A stretch of 64,000 nucleotides of DNA, taken from NCBI GenBank assembly GCA_009760855.2, contig WPIO01000006.1, positions 684,001 to 748,000 on the forward strand, in the 5' to 3' direction. Below are positions 32,077 to 43,029 of this stretch, piece by piece; positions within the stretch are counted from its first letter, which is position 1, and every line of letters begins with the position of its first letter. The DNA is from Cristatella mucedo. Taxonomy: Eukaryota > Bryozoa > Phylactolaemata > Cristatellidae. A model generated the notes under the pieces. That model was not told where the DNA came from and did not search any database. It saw only the letters and a list, made by a program, of their open reading frames with translations. The position numbers and the translations under genes were made by a program.

Positions 32077-35000
32077 CAATATTATTGTACTTGATAAAGC
32101 GCCCTCGGAGAACTCAATCTCTTTCTAGGCGCTTCAAATTTGCTGCAAAGGGAATCGCGATTGAATGGTTAGTAATATCATGCTTAATAAACAACATGAA
32201 CGCCATGGTTAGAGGTGATGATGCATCGGGTAAGCATGCAAGTATGGCTAGTGGTAGCATGCACAGTGTCAGCACGAATAAGCACATGTAGGATTAAACA
32301 CGGGGACCCACTAAATGCTGTCCTAAATAGGTGTGTTTTTAAGTTCTTTTTTTATAATAATAATAATGCACTTGATAAAGCACCCTCAGAGAACTCAAAT
32401 CTCTTTCAAGGCGCTTTACATTTGCTGCAAAGGGAAATGCAATTGAATGGTAAGTAAAATCATGCTTGAAAAACAAACAAAATGAATATTTTTAATGTGG
32501 TCAAGTCAGGAGATGTTCTGGAACAAGTCGGGAGGGAGTTCCAGGCTTTGGGAGCATACGAACTAAAAACACGGTCTCCGAAGGATTTGAGGTTTGTACG
32601 AGGTATTGGTAGACTGTTGGATTCCGAAAAGCGGGTAGTACGATGCTTAGCTTGGTGGGGGAGTGATAGGCTGGAGCCAAAAAATGAAGAGACCTAAAAG
32701 TGAGCGACAAAATCTTGAAGTCAATCCATTGCTTAACTGGTAGCCAGAGCAGCTCGGCGAGAAGTGGTGTGATATGGCTATGGCAGCTGCGACGCTCACG
32801 ACAGACAAGCATAGCTGCAGAGCTTTGCACCAGCTGCAATCATCTGATCGCACATAACGGTAGGCCAGCAAGCAGTGAGTTGCAGAAGTCGAGACGGGAT
32901 GCCACGAATGCATGGACCATCTTAGACGTGGTATCCTTATCTAAACAAGCCCGAATTTTAGCAATGTTATGTAGCTGAAAGCAGGCAGATTTGACTCTGG
33001 AGCTGATGTGGTCGTCTAACGAGAGGTCACTTTGGAACATGACCCCTAGATTTCGAGCTAATTAAACAGCAGATATGCTGGCAGAGCCCATTTTGAGAGT
33101 CAGCCTTTCCAATTTCTGAATCAAACTGGGTTTGCCCATAACTAGTAAGTTGGTTTGATTAGATTAGTTAGTTAGATTGTGCTTGGCAATTACATTAGCA
33201 AGAGAGAGAGAGAGAGAGTATAAACCGTGAAAAGAACCAAACCTAGCACGTAGTCCTGAGGTACCCCATATTTCACAGGTACCTCGGATGATCTTCGTCC
33301 ATTCATGTCAATACTCTGGAGTCTGCCACTGAGATAGGACCAGAACCATTGCAGAGCAGTGCCAGTGATGCCCATGCGAGATGAGAGGCGCTCAAGAAGA
33401 ACTTTGTGATCGATAGTATCAAAAGCTGCCGAAAGATGGAGTAAAACAAGTAGAGACACTCTACCTATGTCTGCATTCCTAAGTAGGTCGTTGTACACCC
33501 TAAGCAATGCTGACTCTGTGGAGTGATTAGCTCTACAGCCAGACTGGAACTTACTAGCAAGGTATGAAGTTTCAAGATATGAGTTTAGCTGGTCCACCAC
33601 GACCCATTCCAGTGTTTTTGATAGAAATGGTAGAAGGGAGACTGGGCGGTAGTTGCTCAAGTTCTCTTGGTCTAGAGTCGCTTTCTTGAGAAGTGGCCTG
33701 ACTACAGCATTTTTGAAAGGTGCAGGGACATGACCTGGGGCTACTGACATATTAATGATGTTAGTTATGCATGGCAGCAACAGATCAATGCAATGTAGGC
33801 GCAGGACAGTGGGAATAGGGTCTAGAGGACTTGTTGTCTTCTTTGATTGGGATATGAACTTCAGGACGAGATCATTAGTGACCTGCTTAAATGAAGACAT
33901 TGAGGTGCAGCCAGAAATTGGCGAACAGCATTCTAGGGGGGATGTTGCCATCGCAGGGATGGATTCCCTGACCATGTTTATCTTCTGCACAAAGAATCGA
34001 GAGAAGCGATCGGCTAGATCATCACAAGGATCATCAGGTAAGAAGCTAATCTGAGAGTGGTTGAGGAGATGATTGATCGTCGACATCAGCATTTTTGGAT
34101 TGTGTATCTGTGATTCAACAATGTTTCTATAGAAGCTAGACTTGGCCTTTGCTAGGATCGATTGGTATGACTTACAGTAGTCTTCATATGCCTGTCGATG
34201 AACAGTCAGTCCTGATCTTGTGTAAGCTTTTTCAAGCTTGCACTTAGTAGACCTGGCTAGTTTAATGTCTGCGGTAAACCATAGGCCGTCTGGGCGGGGG
34301 CGTAGAGTGCGCTTTGTCAGAGGTGCAAACTCGTCGAGCGTGTCAGCTAGTGTCGTGTTGTAGCTATCTACCAATGATGACAGATCGGAGGAAGGACTGA
34401 GCAGCAGAGGTGAAGCAGATATTCTCGGACGGACAGCATCGATGTCAAGGGTCTTGAGGTTTCACGATTCACAGGTTATTTTAGAGGAGGAGGTGGGCAC
34501 ACACTGTAGATTGAATGAGATCTGCATGTGGTCAGATAAGCAGGATTTGGTAATAATTGATGATGACAAAGAGCAGTTGTGTGAGAAAATCTGGTCGAGT
34601 GTGTGACCCTTGATGTGAGTAGGGCCATGCACATGAGTCACAAGAGACAGTGTGTCAACCAAAGCACGAAATTCAGTGCTGAAGGCGTCAGATAAGTTAT
34701 CAAAGTGAACGTTGAAATCACCCATAACGAGGAAGGATCGATTTCTTGCACACAGGATCGAAATGAGATCGGAAAAATCTGAGATAAAAGAGGATTTGGT
34801 ACCTGGTGGGCGATAGACTGCTGCCACTATCGGTAGCTTGTTTTCGGATTAGACCAAGACAATTGATTCAAAAGACTGCTTCGAGGGTACTGCAAATGGC
34901 TTGAAGTTGAATTTCGAGCGCACGATAATGGTAACTTTGCCTCCAGTTTCGATTGGACTATGGGTGTGAAAGAACGAGAAACCAGATGGGGTAGTGTCTG

Positions 35001-35480
35001 TAATTGTCGGGCAGTTTGTCGATTTTAGTCAAGTTTCAGTTAGAACGAGCAGGTCGATACCATTTTCAGAAATAATGTCGCTTATTACCAGAGGTTTATT
35101 GCACATTGAGCGAGGATTCCAAAGGCAGGCGTTAAGTCTGACCGATGGAGTTATAAAAGGCCTGATGACCACTAAGTTAGAGAGATTCAGAGACACGTGT
35201 GGGGGAGCGTGCTGAGCGGTTCGAGACAATGGAATACCAAACGAGTGGGTACTCAGCTCGTGGGGTCTGAGCTGGCGGTTCTGGCCACCGCTGTGGCTCC
35301 GGGCTGCTTTTCTTTTGTTAATGCATAGTTCACGAATCTTGGCAGCAGCATTAGTATCTAGGAATGCATTTGATCTACGATGACGAAGCGATAGCAGCTG
35401 CTGACGATCATAACTAACATGCAGGTTACTAGCCGCAGGGGTAGCTAAGGCAGCTGCCGGCGTGGGAGACCCAGCAGCCT
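32077..35480 (-). mobile_element. LINE-A, longest copy in the window (about 3.4 kb)
   Basis: L2/CR1-type non-LTR retrotransposon ORF2 read on the minus strand. It has a leader (LRHRRSNAFLDTNAAAKI near 35,380), an AP-endonuclease (WNPRSMCNKPLV, VMGDFNVHFDN, DQIFSHNC, LSDHMQISF), a linker, a reverse transcriptase (SNYRPVSLLP, SKFQSG, TESALLRVYNDL, HLSAAFDTIDHKVLLERL, GVPQDYVLG) and the C-terminal domain with UTR. It is dead on several counts: motif A has His where the catalytic Asp is expected (LLHLSAAF), about 170 bp including the FYADD box are deleted at about 33,160, and stops lie near 34,455 and 34,850. A second LINE-A tail is nested at 32,352-32,490. It lies in the receptor's last large intron, in the same orientation as the gene, and has no left-arm counterpart. 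Confidence 0.9.
32352..32490 (-). mobile_element. LINE-A tail nested in a LINE-A 3' end
   Basis: About 140 bp of antisense LINE-A tail ((TAA)n, TGCACTTGATAAAGCACCCT, UTR) interrupts the coding end of the larger LINE between TTTTTAAGTTCTTTTTT and TTAATGTGGTCAAG. Confidence 0.7.
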
Positions 35481-35725
35481 GAAGCGGTAAGCATTTAGAT
35501 ATCCATGAGCACGTAATTTCTTACATGCTACGATCAAATAACAATCAGAATAACTTTAAACAGGTCTTAGCTGCATCGTTTCCGTATACGATGTTCGCAA
35601 GAACTTCTTGGCTGGTTTGCTGCTAGCCGAGTCAGAGAGAGCTCACACAGTGAGTGCTCACTGTCGGACACTCGCAGAGCAGGCGCTCAGTGCGACAGCT
35701 GTGCATTTCGGCAGCGGCGACTCAC
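35481..35725. other. Intron flanking the transmembrane exon
   Basis: No repeat or gene identified. Confidence 0.4.
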
Positions 35726-35810
35726 CTGTGCTTGACCACCTTGCAGATTACGATGAGTGCAATGAAGATGACTATGCCGACGGGCACCGTGCTGGCAATT
35801 ACGAGTCTCT
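35726..35810 (-). CDS. Transmembrane exon of the receptor gene
   Basis: An 85-nt exon encodes RLVIASTVPVGIVIFIALIV followed by ICKVVKH. That is one membrane-spanning helix of about 20-22 residues ended by lysines. The acceptor is GGTGGTTGCAG| at 35,811 (phase 1) and the donor is CACAG|GTGAGT at 35,725 (phase 2). Phase 1 matches the end of the CUB-like exon. Phase 2 matches the start of the cytoplasmic exon at 26,327, so the spliced protein reads through the membrane into KHRSKLAAKRRK, a typical basic stop-transfer signal. Type I topology (lectin and CUB outside, proline-rich tail inside) follows. The left arm has no copy of this exon: homology to the right arm stops at 13,258, where a LINE fragment begins, and resumes only at the equivalent of 31.06 kb. 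The exon is too short to stand out as an open reading frame. Confidence 0.78.
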
Positions 35811-36136
35811 CTGCAACCACCAGAAGTCGGACCTCAAGTCACGGGCAGTAGAAAGCTGACTTACACTGCAGCCACGAGCTACACCGGGGCTAGCCGGAGT
35901 CGGCTGACCCCTCCTCCCCCTCCCCTCCCCCCTCCCCCGACACTGGTGCAAAAACGAGTGCATGCCATTGCGCAAGCAGCAGCAGCCTGCAGCAGGCTGA
36001 GTGGGTATCGGGAGCAAGCTACCCCGAACTTGAAGTTAAACCATCGGCCGCACTTATGAAGTAGTGCAAAACACCCCGAGAGAACGCTCCAGCACCCAGA
36101 AGACGGTATAAGGGTAACACGTGCCGGGTCAGCAAG
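35811..36136. other. Intron upstream of the transmembrane exon
   Basis: 35,880-36,136 pairs with 13,258-13,022 of the left arm. Includes a C/T-rich stretch (35,910-35,940). No gene. Confidence 0.5.
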
Positions 36137-37744
36137 AGTCGAGCTCAGGATCTCAGATGTCAGAGGTAAAGAGTCATAGCAACTCACCCTTTGCTTCTGA
36201 AGCTAAATACGGCTTATTCAAGCCGTTGTTGGCTCCTTACGGTGGATGTCTATGGCAGCACCGTGACAAGAGTGACTGCGACCTTGAAAGACACTTGCTC
36301 AACTGTGTATGCAGCCGGTGTTATATTTCCACCTTCCCACCGAAGATAAACTACTGCCTTCTATTAGCTGCTAAACCTTGGCTTGACATTTGATAAAATA
36401 GCCAGCTGCAAATAGTGCGTTTAGAGCCTAGTACTGGTGTGACATCTTGTCAGAAAGCTAGATGCCCAAAAAAAAGGATGCGAGCCAAGGATGAACAAGA
36501 AATGATTTTGTTTCACCAGACAAATCAGCTTATTGGTTTAAATGGACTGGACCCCAATTTTTTCAATTAAAACCCAGTTTTATTATTCCGGCATGTCACC
36601 ACACTTCAGTCTGGATGAAAGCTGAGCAAGTGGTTCGCGTGGCGTGGCAGATGTGCCATGGCCGAAATGCTTACGAGGCAGACCCTTCGAGGGCGAGTGC
36701 AGCTGCCCAGCTCCCTCGCCCCCCCCCCCCCCAGTCGGACGGAAAGCTGAAGCCCAGGGCTGGCCTATGTGACAAATCTTGACTTGACAGTATTAATACC
36801 GGATTGGGGCAGGATCTATGTGATCAAATTTTATGTAAAAAGCGTTGAAAACTCGAATGATTAAAACCGTGCCGTGATATCCATGATGCAAGCCAATGTA
36901 CAAAGGAACCGCAAGACCTCCTCTCCTGCATGCTAAATTAGGAAACGGCCAAATATGCAATTTGGCCAAGCTTGAGCACCCGAATCATATGTGTGTTTGC
37001 GTGGCTTCATCCCTCTTTGCTTAGTCCCAGTACTTGAGGCAGGAGTTGGGTCGGGTCATCTGCTCGGCAGTCATCTTGGCACGAGGCACCGGTTGTCGCA
37101 CGGCGCTCAAGCGAGCACTCGATAGGTCCAGCAGCCGATGGGCGGCTCTGCTGGCATCGCCTAGCTTCGACATGCTCTGTGCACTGTGATCGCCGCTGCA
37201 GTGTGCTCTGAGCATCAGACACGTTTACAGGGGCACTCGGGCGTCTGATACAGTGGTGGCCACCAGCAGCCAGCTGGTAGCTTACCAACAGGAGCAGAGC
37301 TCAGAGAGCACAGGCTCCCTCCCTCCCCCCCCCCCCCGAGACCGAGCCAGAAGCAAGAGAGCTGCTGAATGAGCTGAGGTACTCGTGCTGCTAGGCACTG
37401 ATCTAATTGGCCAGCCTCCTGGGGCAGTCTGAAAATAAGCAGCAGGACCAGGAGTAGGAGCAGGAGCAACAGGTTTTTATCGAGTGGCAGCTAGGTCGAT
37501 GGTCAGGGGTTTGGGCCGCTAGGTCAGGATCAGACCCCAAGCACTTTGTAGTAGCCCCCCCCCCCGTCTGCCAGTCTGATGACACACGGGTCCTTAGTCA
37601 CAGTGTGAGACCCATTCAGGTTCTAGGCCTGCACCAATGCATGGAAATCGAGGACATTCACTGCAGTCGTTAATGGCTGCCACAGTTGATGACAGTCACA
37701 ACAATGCCAGTTACAGATTTTGCTAATCGATAGATTACCGGTCC

Positions 37745-38130
37745 TGCAATCAGCAGTGCAGCTATGACCAATCCTTGCAGTAGGCAACATGGGACCGCCC
37801 ACTGTGGACTTGAACCCACAAACCCTTGAGATAAAGCCTGCTGACACTGTGCACTGCCACTAACCATACTTGCATACTGACCCTGCGCATGCCACCTCTA
37901 AAGATGCTGGTCTTGTCTATTGAGCATGCTACCATGAACCATTTGAGGCAGTTTTCTTCGCAGCAAATGTAAAGTGCCTAATAAGAGATTTAGTTCTCGG
38001 AGAGTGCTATATCAAATGTATTATTATTATTATTATAATGACCCTGGGTTGCGAAGTGCAAACACATTATCCTTGGGCTAAGGCAGTACCTGCACAAGCC
38101 ATACTTTACTTTGTGCCAGTCTGCCCAAGC
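37745..38130 (-). mobile_element. tRNA-derived SINE family 1, split by a LINE tail
   Basis: Box B GGGTTCAAGTCC on the minus strand near 37,808-37,820. The SINE resumes at 38,046 after the insertion at 37,827-38,040. Confidence 0.6.
37827..38040 (+). mobile_element. LINE-A tail inserted in a SINE, 5-bp target duplication
   Basis: 214 bp of LINE-A UTR and (ATT)n tail, flanked by ACCCT at 37,822-37,826 and 38,041-38,045. Removing it restores the SINE order seen at 40,265-40,290. Confidence 0.75.
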
Positions 38131-38219
38131 GTAATATCTCAGAGAAAGAAGTATACACTAGGTCAAATTTCCAAGCAGCTGGATAACTCTTCTGATTTCT
38201 TCAGTCTCAATTTGTCGAG

Positions 38220-40447
38220 TCGAGCTCAGGATCTCAGATGTCAGAGGTAAAGAGTCATAGCTACTCACCCTTTGCTTCTGAAGCTACATACGGCTTACTC
38301 AAGCCTTTGCTGGCTCCCCTCGGACGATGCCTATGGCAGCCCCGTGACAAGAGTGACTGCGACCTTGGAAGACACTTGCTCAACTGCGTACACAGCCGGT
38401 GTTATATCTCCACCTTCACACCGAAGATGAACTACTGCCTTCTATTAGCTGCGAAACCTTGGCTTGACATGTGCAAAAATAGCAAGCACCTAGAGCCATC
38501 AATACTGGTGTGACAGCTTTGCTAGACAGAAGGCGAGATGGACACAAAAAAAGGACTCAAACCAAGGATGGAAAAGACCCGATTTGTTTTGATCAACGAT
38601 TTGGGGTCATTGGTTTAGTTGGAATAAAACCCTACTCTGCCGATTAAAATCTGTTTTTATTCTTGCCTGTCGCCACACTTCAGTCTGGATGTGTTTGCAC
38701 GGCTCGGCGGATGTGCGCCACGGTGGAAATGTGCTCGAGACAGTGGTGCATATGTCGAGCGTGAGTGCAGCAGCTGGGGGCTTAGCAGTCGGTTAGGCAA
38801 AGTTGAAATCCAGCAAGCAGTGCCGGGCTGGACTGTGTAAGAAATCCTGACTTAACTTTAATGATACCGAATAAAACCAGATTTGGAGAAGATCCAGGTG
38901 GTAGAGTTTTATGTAAAAACCGATAAAAACTCGAATGATTAAAACCTCACCGTGATTACCATGGTGCAAGCCAATGTACGATGGAAGCAAAACACCTGAT
39001 GTAATTTAAATTAAGAAACGGCCAGCAGCACAAGTTGGCCAAGTTTGAACACCCGAATTATACTTGTGCTTGCGTGGTTTTATCCTTCTTTGTTTAGTCC
39101 CAGTACTTGAGGCAGGAGCAAGGTCGGTAATCTGCTCGGCAGTCATCTTGGCACGCAGCACCTGTTGTCACACGGAGTTCAACCACTCGCAGCTGCTGAT
39201 TTCCGGCCCAGTTGATAGGCAGCTCTGCTGGCGTCGGCTAGCTTCGACATGCTCTGTGCACTGTGATTGCCACCGAAGCGTGTTCTGAGCATCAGACACG
39301 AAAACAGAGGCAATCGGGCGTCTGATACAGTGGTGGTTGCCAGCTGGTAGCCTACCAACAGGAGCAGAGCTCAGAGAGCACAGTCTCCCAACCCCTCTCC
39401 CCCCCCCCAGACCGAGCCAGAAGCAAGAGAGCTGCTGAATGAGCTGCAGTACTCATGCTGCTAGGCACTGATCTAATTGGCCAGCCTCCAGTGGTGGCCT
39501 GAAAATAAGCAGCACTAGCAGCACTAGCAGCAGGAGCAGCACTAGCAGCAGGAGCAGCAGAGGTTTTGATCGAGTGGCAGCTCGGGCGATGGTCAAGCGA
39601 TGGGGCCACTAGGTCAGAGTCAGACCAGACAGGTAGGGCCTCGTTTCTGCCAGTCTAATGGCACACGGCTCCTTAGTTGCCGTATGAGACCCTTTAAGAT
39701 TCTAGGCCTGAAGCAAGGCATGGGAATCGAGGGTGTTCACTGTCGGCGTTAGTGGCTGTCACACTGGATGACTGTCACAGCTAATGCCTGTAACAGCTTA
39801 TGCTAATCGATATCCTACCGGTGCTGTCTCTTGAATTGCCACCCACAATGACGAATGCCAGTTTACAGTGCAGTACAAAAAAGCTTGATTGCAGATGCAG
39901 CAAAGTGGGACATAGCTTGCCACCGTGGCTGATGATTGATATTCGGTTTGGCAGTTTCTGCGAGCCTTACTTAATTTATTGCCGAGTCACCTTATTCGAC
40001 TTCGACCTTCGGGAGCTCCCCATCAAAGCCAGCTAGGGCAACTAAGAGGTCGATCGAGTTGAAACTATGCGTGCCCGGCAAGGCAGCTTTGGTCGCACTT
40101 CTGAAATTAGTATAGTCATGGTTTTGACGCTTTGGAGTGAGTGATTATCGAAATGGTACCGGTCGGCTAATTCAGCAGCCTCAATTATATTGTAGCAGCA
40201 GAAGAGCTTCAACGGCTATAACCACTGCTTGCAATATGCAACATGGGGCGCCAACCGTAGGACTCGAACCCACCATCTCTGGGTCGCGATGTGTGAGAGC
40301 ACCTTACCCTTGGGCTCAGACAATACCTGCACAAGCCATACTTTACTTTGTGTTAGTCTGTCCAAGCTCAATCCCTCAGAGAAAGAAGTATACACTAGGT
40401 CAAGTTTGCAAGCAGCTGAATAACTCCCCTGATTTCTCAAGTCTCAA
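38220..40447. repeat. Tandem duplication, unit 2 (right arm)
   Basis: Second unit of the tandem pair. It is much closer to the left-arm single copy (13,020 down to about 9,800) than to its neighbour unit 1. No gene is supported here. Confidence 0.75.
40160..40325 (-). mobile_element. tRNA-derived SINE, family 1
   Basis: Mirror copy of 9,930-10,095. Confidence 0.65.
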
Positions 40448-41564
40448 TCTGCTTTCACATCTGCACCCACTTTTCCCATCTGCCACCCGATTAAGATATT
40501 TTTCCTTCCCTTCATTTATCTTCTGTGCCACGAGCAAACTGGGACTATAGCAAATTTAATAGGCTCTGCTGCATGCTCATGAGCAGTATCAAATGAGAAA
40601 CTTGATACGATATGAATTTATGATGATTTATAATCATGCTATCGTGTGTTGGCAAGTAGTTGCCATTGGTCTGGGTCCCATTTTTTTGGATACAACTGGA
40701 GGATAAATTTGCCATAAGACAAGTGGAATACCGCCAAACTCACATAAGAGTAAAACAAAATTAGCCGTACTGCGGATAAATCATGTTTGGCTCATTTTCC
40801 TAACTACATAGGAGCACGGCCCTATGGGTAGGCTTTTCTCCTTGCTAGACAGGATGTATGTTGCTGATGGAAACCTACCTGGACTGTAGCAATGTACGAA
40901 CTCTACACAGTTGGGTTGCAAATGTGTGGCTAATATAAGCACTACTAACAGAAAAGGCTGTCAGAAAAATGACATTCTGCAACGTCAGCAATACTAGCTG
41001 TTTCCTTAGCGCTCATTCGCGGTGCATGATCCCGAAGCTTCGAGAGAAGAGAGCTTATAGAGTTATAACTCTGATGCTAGCCGGCCGCCTACCAAAATAT
41101 TCACACAGGCATTCACTTTGGGGGTGCGGCTAAACCATGGAGTGACTGGCAGTGTGTACGACACTAACTCTAATAATATACTCTTGAGAACCCCCAAAAG
41201 ATGCAGTGCTTCAATTGTTGACGTTACATATACCGTGTTTGCATGAGTGCACTTGATGCACAGCATAGCACAACGTGTGAGCAAGCACAGCTCTAGTAAG
41301 TGTCGTTGACAAACTGGTGTAAGCTGCTGACTGTGAAAGGATGAAAACCTAGTTTGTGTCTGGCCCCGAAAGCCCTCGTCAAAAAGAAGTACAGCTAACA
41401 CAGCAACTTGCCGCTCGGTTCTGTGACGAGCGAGCTATCAGAGGATTGGCACTGACTTTCTAGCGGCACAGTGTTTCAAGCAAGGCTCAGTGCAGCTTGC
41501 GTAATTGCGTAGTGGGAGTGCATTTCGGAAAGGCGAGAGACCGCCTTCTGCCTTCACACTCCAG
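40448..41564. other. Receptor intron in the near-identical tract
   Basis: Mirror of 8,691-9,810. No gene. Confidence 0.5.
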
Positions 41565-41720
41565 AATTCGCGTGCCCAGTGCTAGTAGACCAGAGGCAAA
41601 CTTCTCAAACTTGCTCACTCTTGGTCCTGGGTTCGAGTACTGCAGCAGGTGATCCTCTATTGCTCACTGCAGGCAGGCAGAGTGGGTAGCTGTTGAGACT
41701 TTTCTGCTGCTATACAACTT
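41565..41720 (+). mobile_element. tRNA-derived SINE, family 1
   Basis: Mirror copy of 8,540-8,690; box B GGGTTCGAGTACT at 41,630-41,642. Confidence 0.6.
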
Positions 41721-43029
41721 GGGCTGCTGAATCAGCGTAACTTCTCGTGACTAATCTCGTGCAAAAGTAACTAGAGCAAGTTAATAAGTAGAAGTAACTA
41801 GAAAGTGTTACAAAAATTAACAAAAATCAGGGTACAACTTTGCACATGGAATTTTTTACGACATAACATGTTTACACTATAAAGTGGGCGTAGCCAGTAG
41901 AAGGCAGCTGGCATTGAAGGTACACTAAGTGAAGAGGGGCAGTCGCTATTGCATTGAGGCATTCCACACCCCGAAGGCACAGTTTTGCATCCAACCATGC
42001 CATGACAGAGAAGAAAAACAGGCAGGAACTAAATCAGTTACTCGAAAGACAAAACTAAGGATGTGAACAAGAAAAACAGGAGTGCACCCTCTGGTGTTGG
42101 AGGCATTTTATTCAACCTGCTATGCTCAGATGTTTGGGCAACAGAAATCTGACGTTATGCAAAGTACGTTGAATGCATCAAAGAATTGTTAAGCATCCTG
42201 CACACACAACGCAAGCAAGCTGTTGCATCTGGTAGTCATGGGCGTCAGTGCATGACAGGAAGCTAAACTTCAGCCTGGCATTTTTATGTAACCTCAACTA
42301 CAGTTTACCCTGAAGTACTATTGCACATCAGTGGCTGCTGCCATTTTTAAACTGGGGGCTATTACCAGATCAGTTTCAGTCCAGATGAACCGACCATTCC
42401 AGGGTACATGTGCATTGATAGCCACAGCAGGAATGGCTGCAAAAGATCTGTACCAAAAATTGTCAAAACGACAGCAACTCACAGCTCACATACAGAACAC
42501 CTTAAGTAGTAAAACTATCAGCATAGCCCAGGGATGCACGCAAACACAATGAGCTATCAAAAGTGTGCAGATGCATGGCGAATAGATCGAGTCGAGTGAT
42601 AATAACGCAGTGAGAAGGGGCAGTGAATAATGCCTGATAAACAAAAATGACATGCCTTTGACATTGCACAGTGAGTGCCATATCCCAAAACAGTGTCTCC
42701 TATGTGCATCTACCGTACCGATTGTGAGCTTGCAAAAAGGCTACAAGCTATCAATTACAAATTCTCAGCTTGACTCTCCTACTTTTCTTTTCGCAAAGCT
42801 AGTGGAATATAGGTGCATACAGCCCAGATGCATATCAAATTACCTGTTTTGGTAAGGAATATACCACCAGCTTTACAGGAGACATTCACAGCACTAGAGA
42901 TGTCGAATTCGCCGCTATGCTTGGTAGCTACAAGGGAGTAAAATGGAGTGCACAACACCTGCTTATCACAGACAGACAAACAGCACAATCATGCTGCTGC
43001 CTTTCTATGCAATTTGAGAAAGTTCGTTG
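41721..43029. other. Receptor intron in the near-identical tract
   Basis: Mirror of 7,226-8,539. No gene. Confidence 0.5.

Larger units (their letters stand above)
36137..38219. repeat. Tandem duplication, unit 1 (right arm)
   Basis: Direct repeat of 38,220-40,447, about 10-15% diverged by eye. The shared start is TCGAGCTCAGGATCTCAGAT and the shared end is in SINE-flanking sequence (CAGTCTCAATTTG). Unit 1 lacks the part of unit 2 around 39,830-40,190 and carries a LINE tail insertion at 37,827-38,040. Only one unit exists in the left arm. Confidence 0.75.

Noticed and set aside
33190-34374. 394-codon minus-strand open frame as a host gene
   Set aside because: It carries the endonuclease-RT linker and reverse-transcriptase blocks of an L2/CR1-type LINE with dead catalytic residues.
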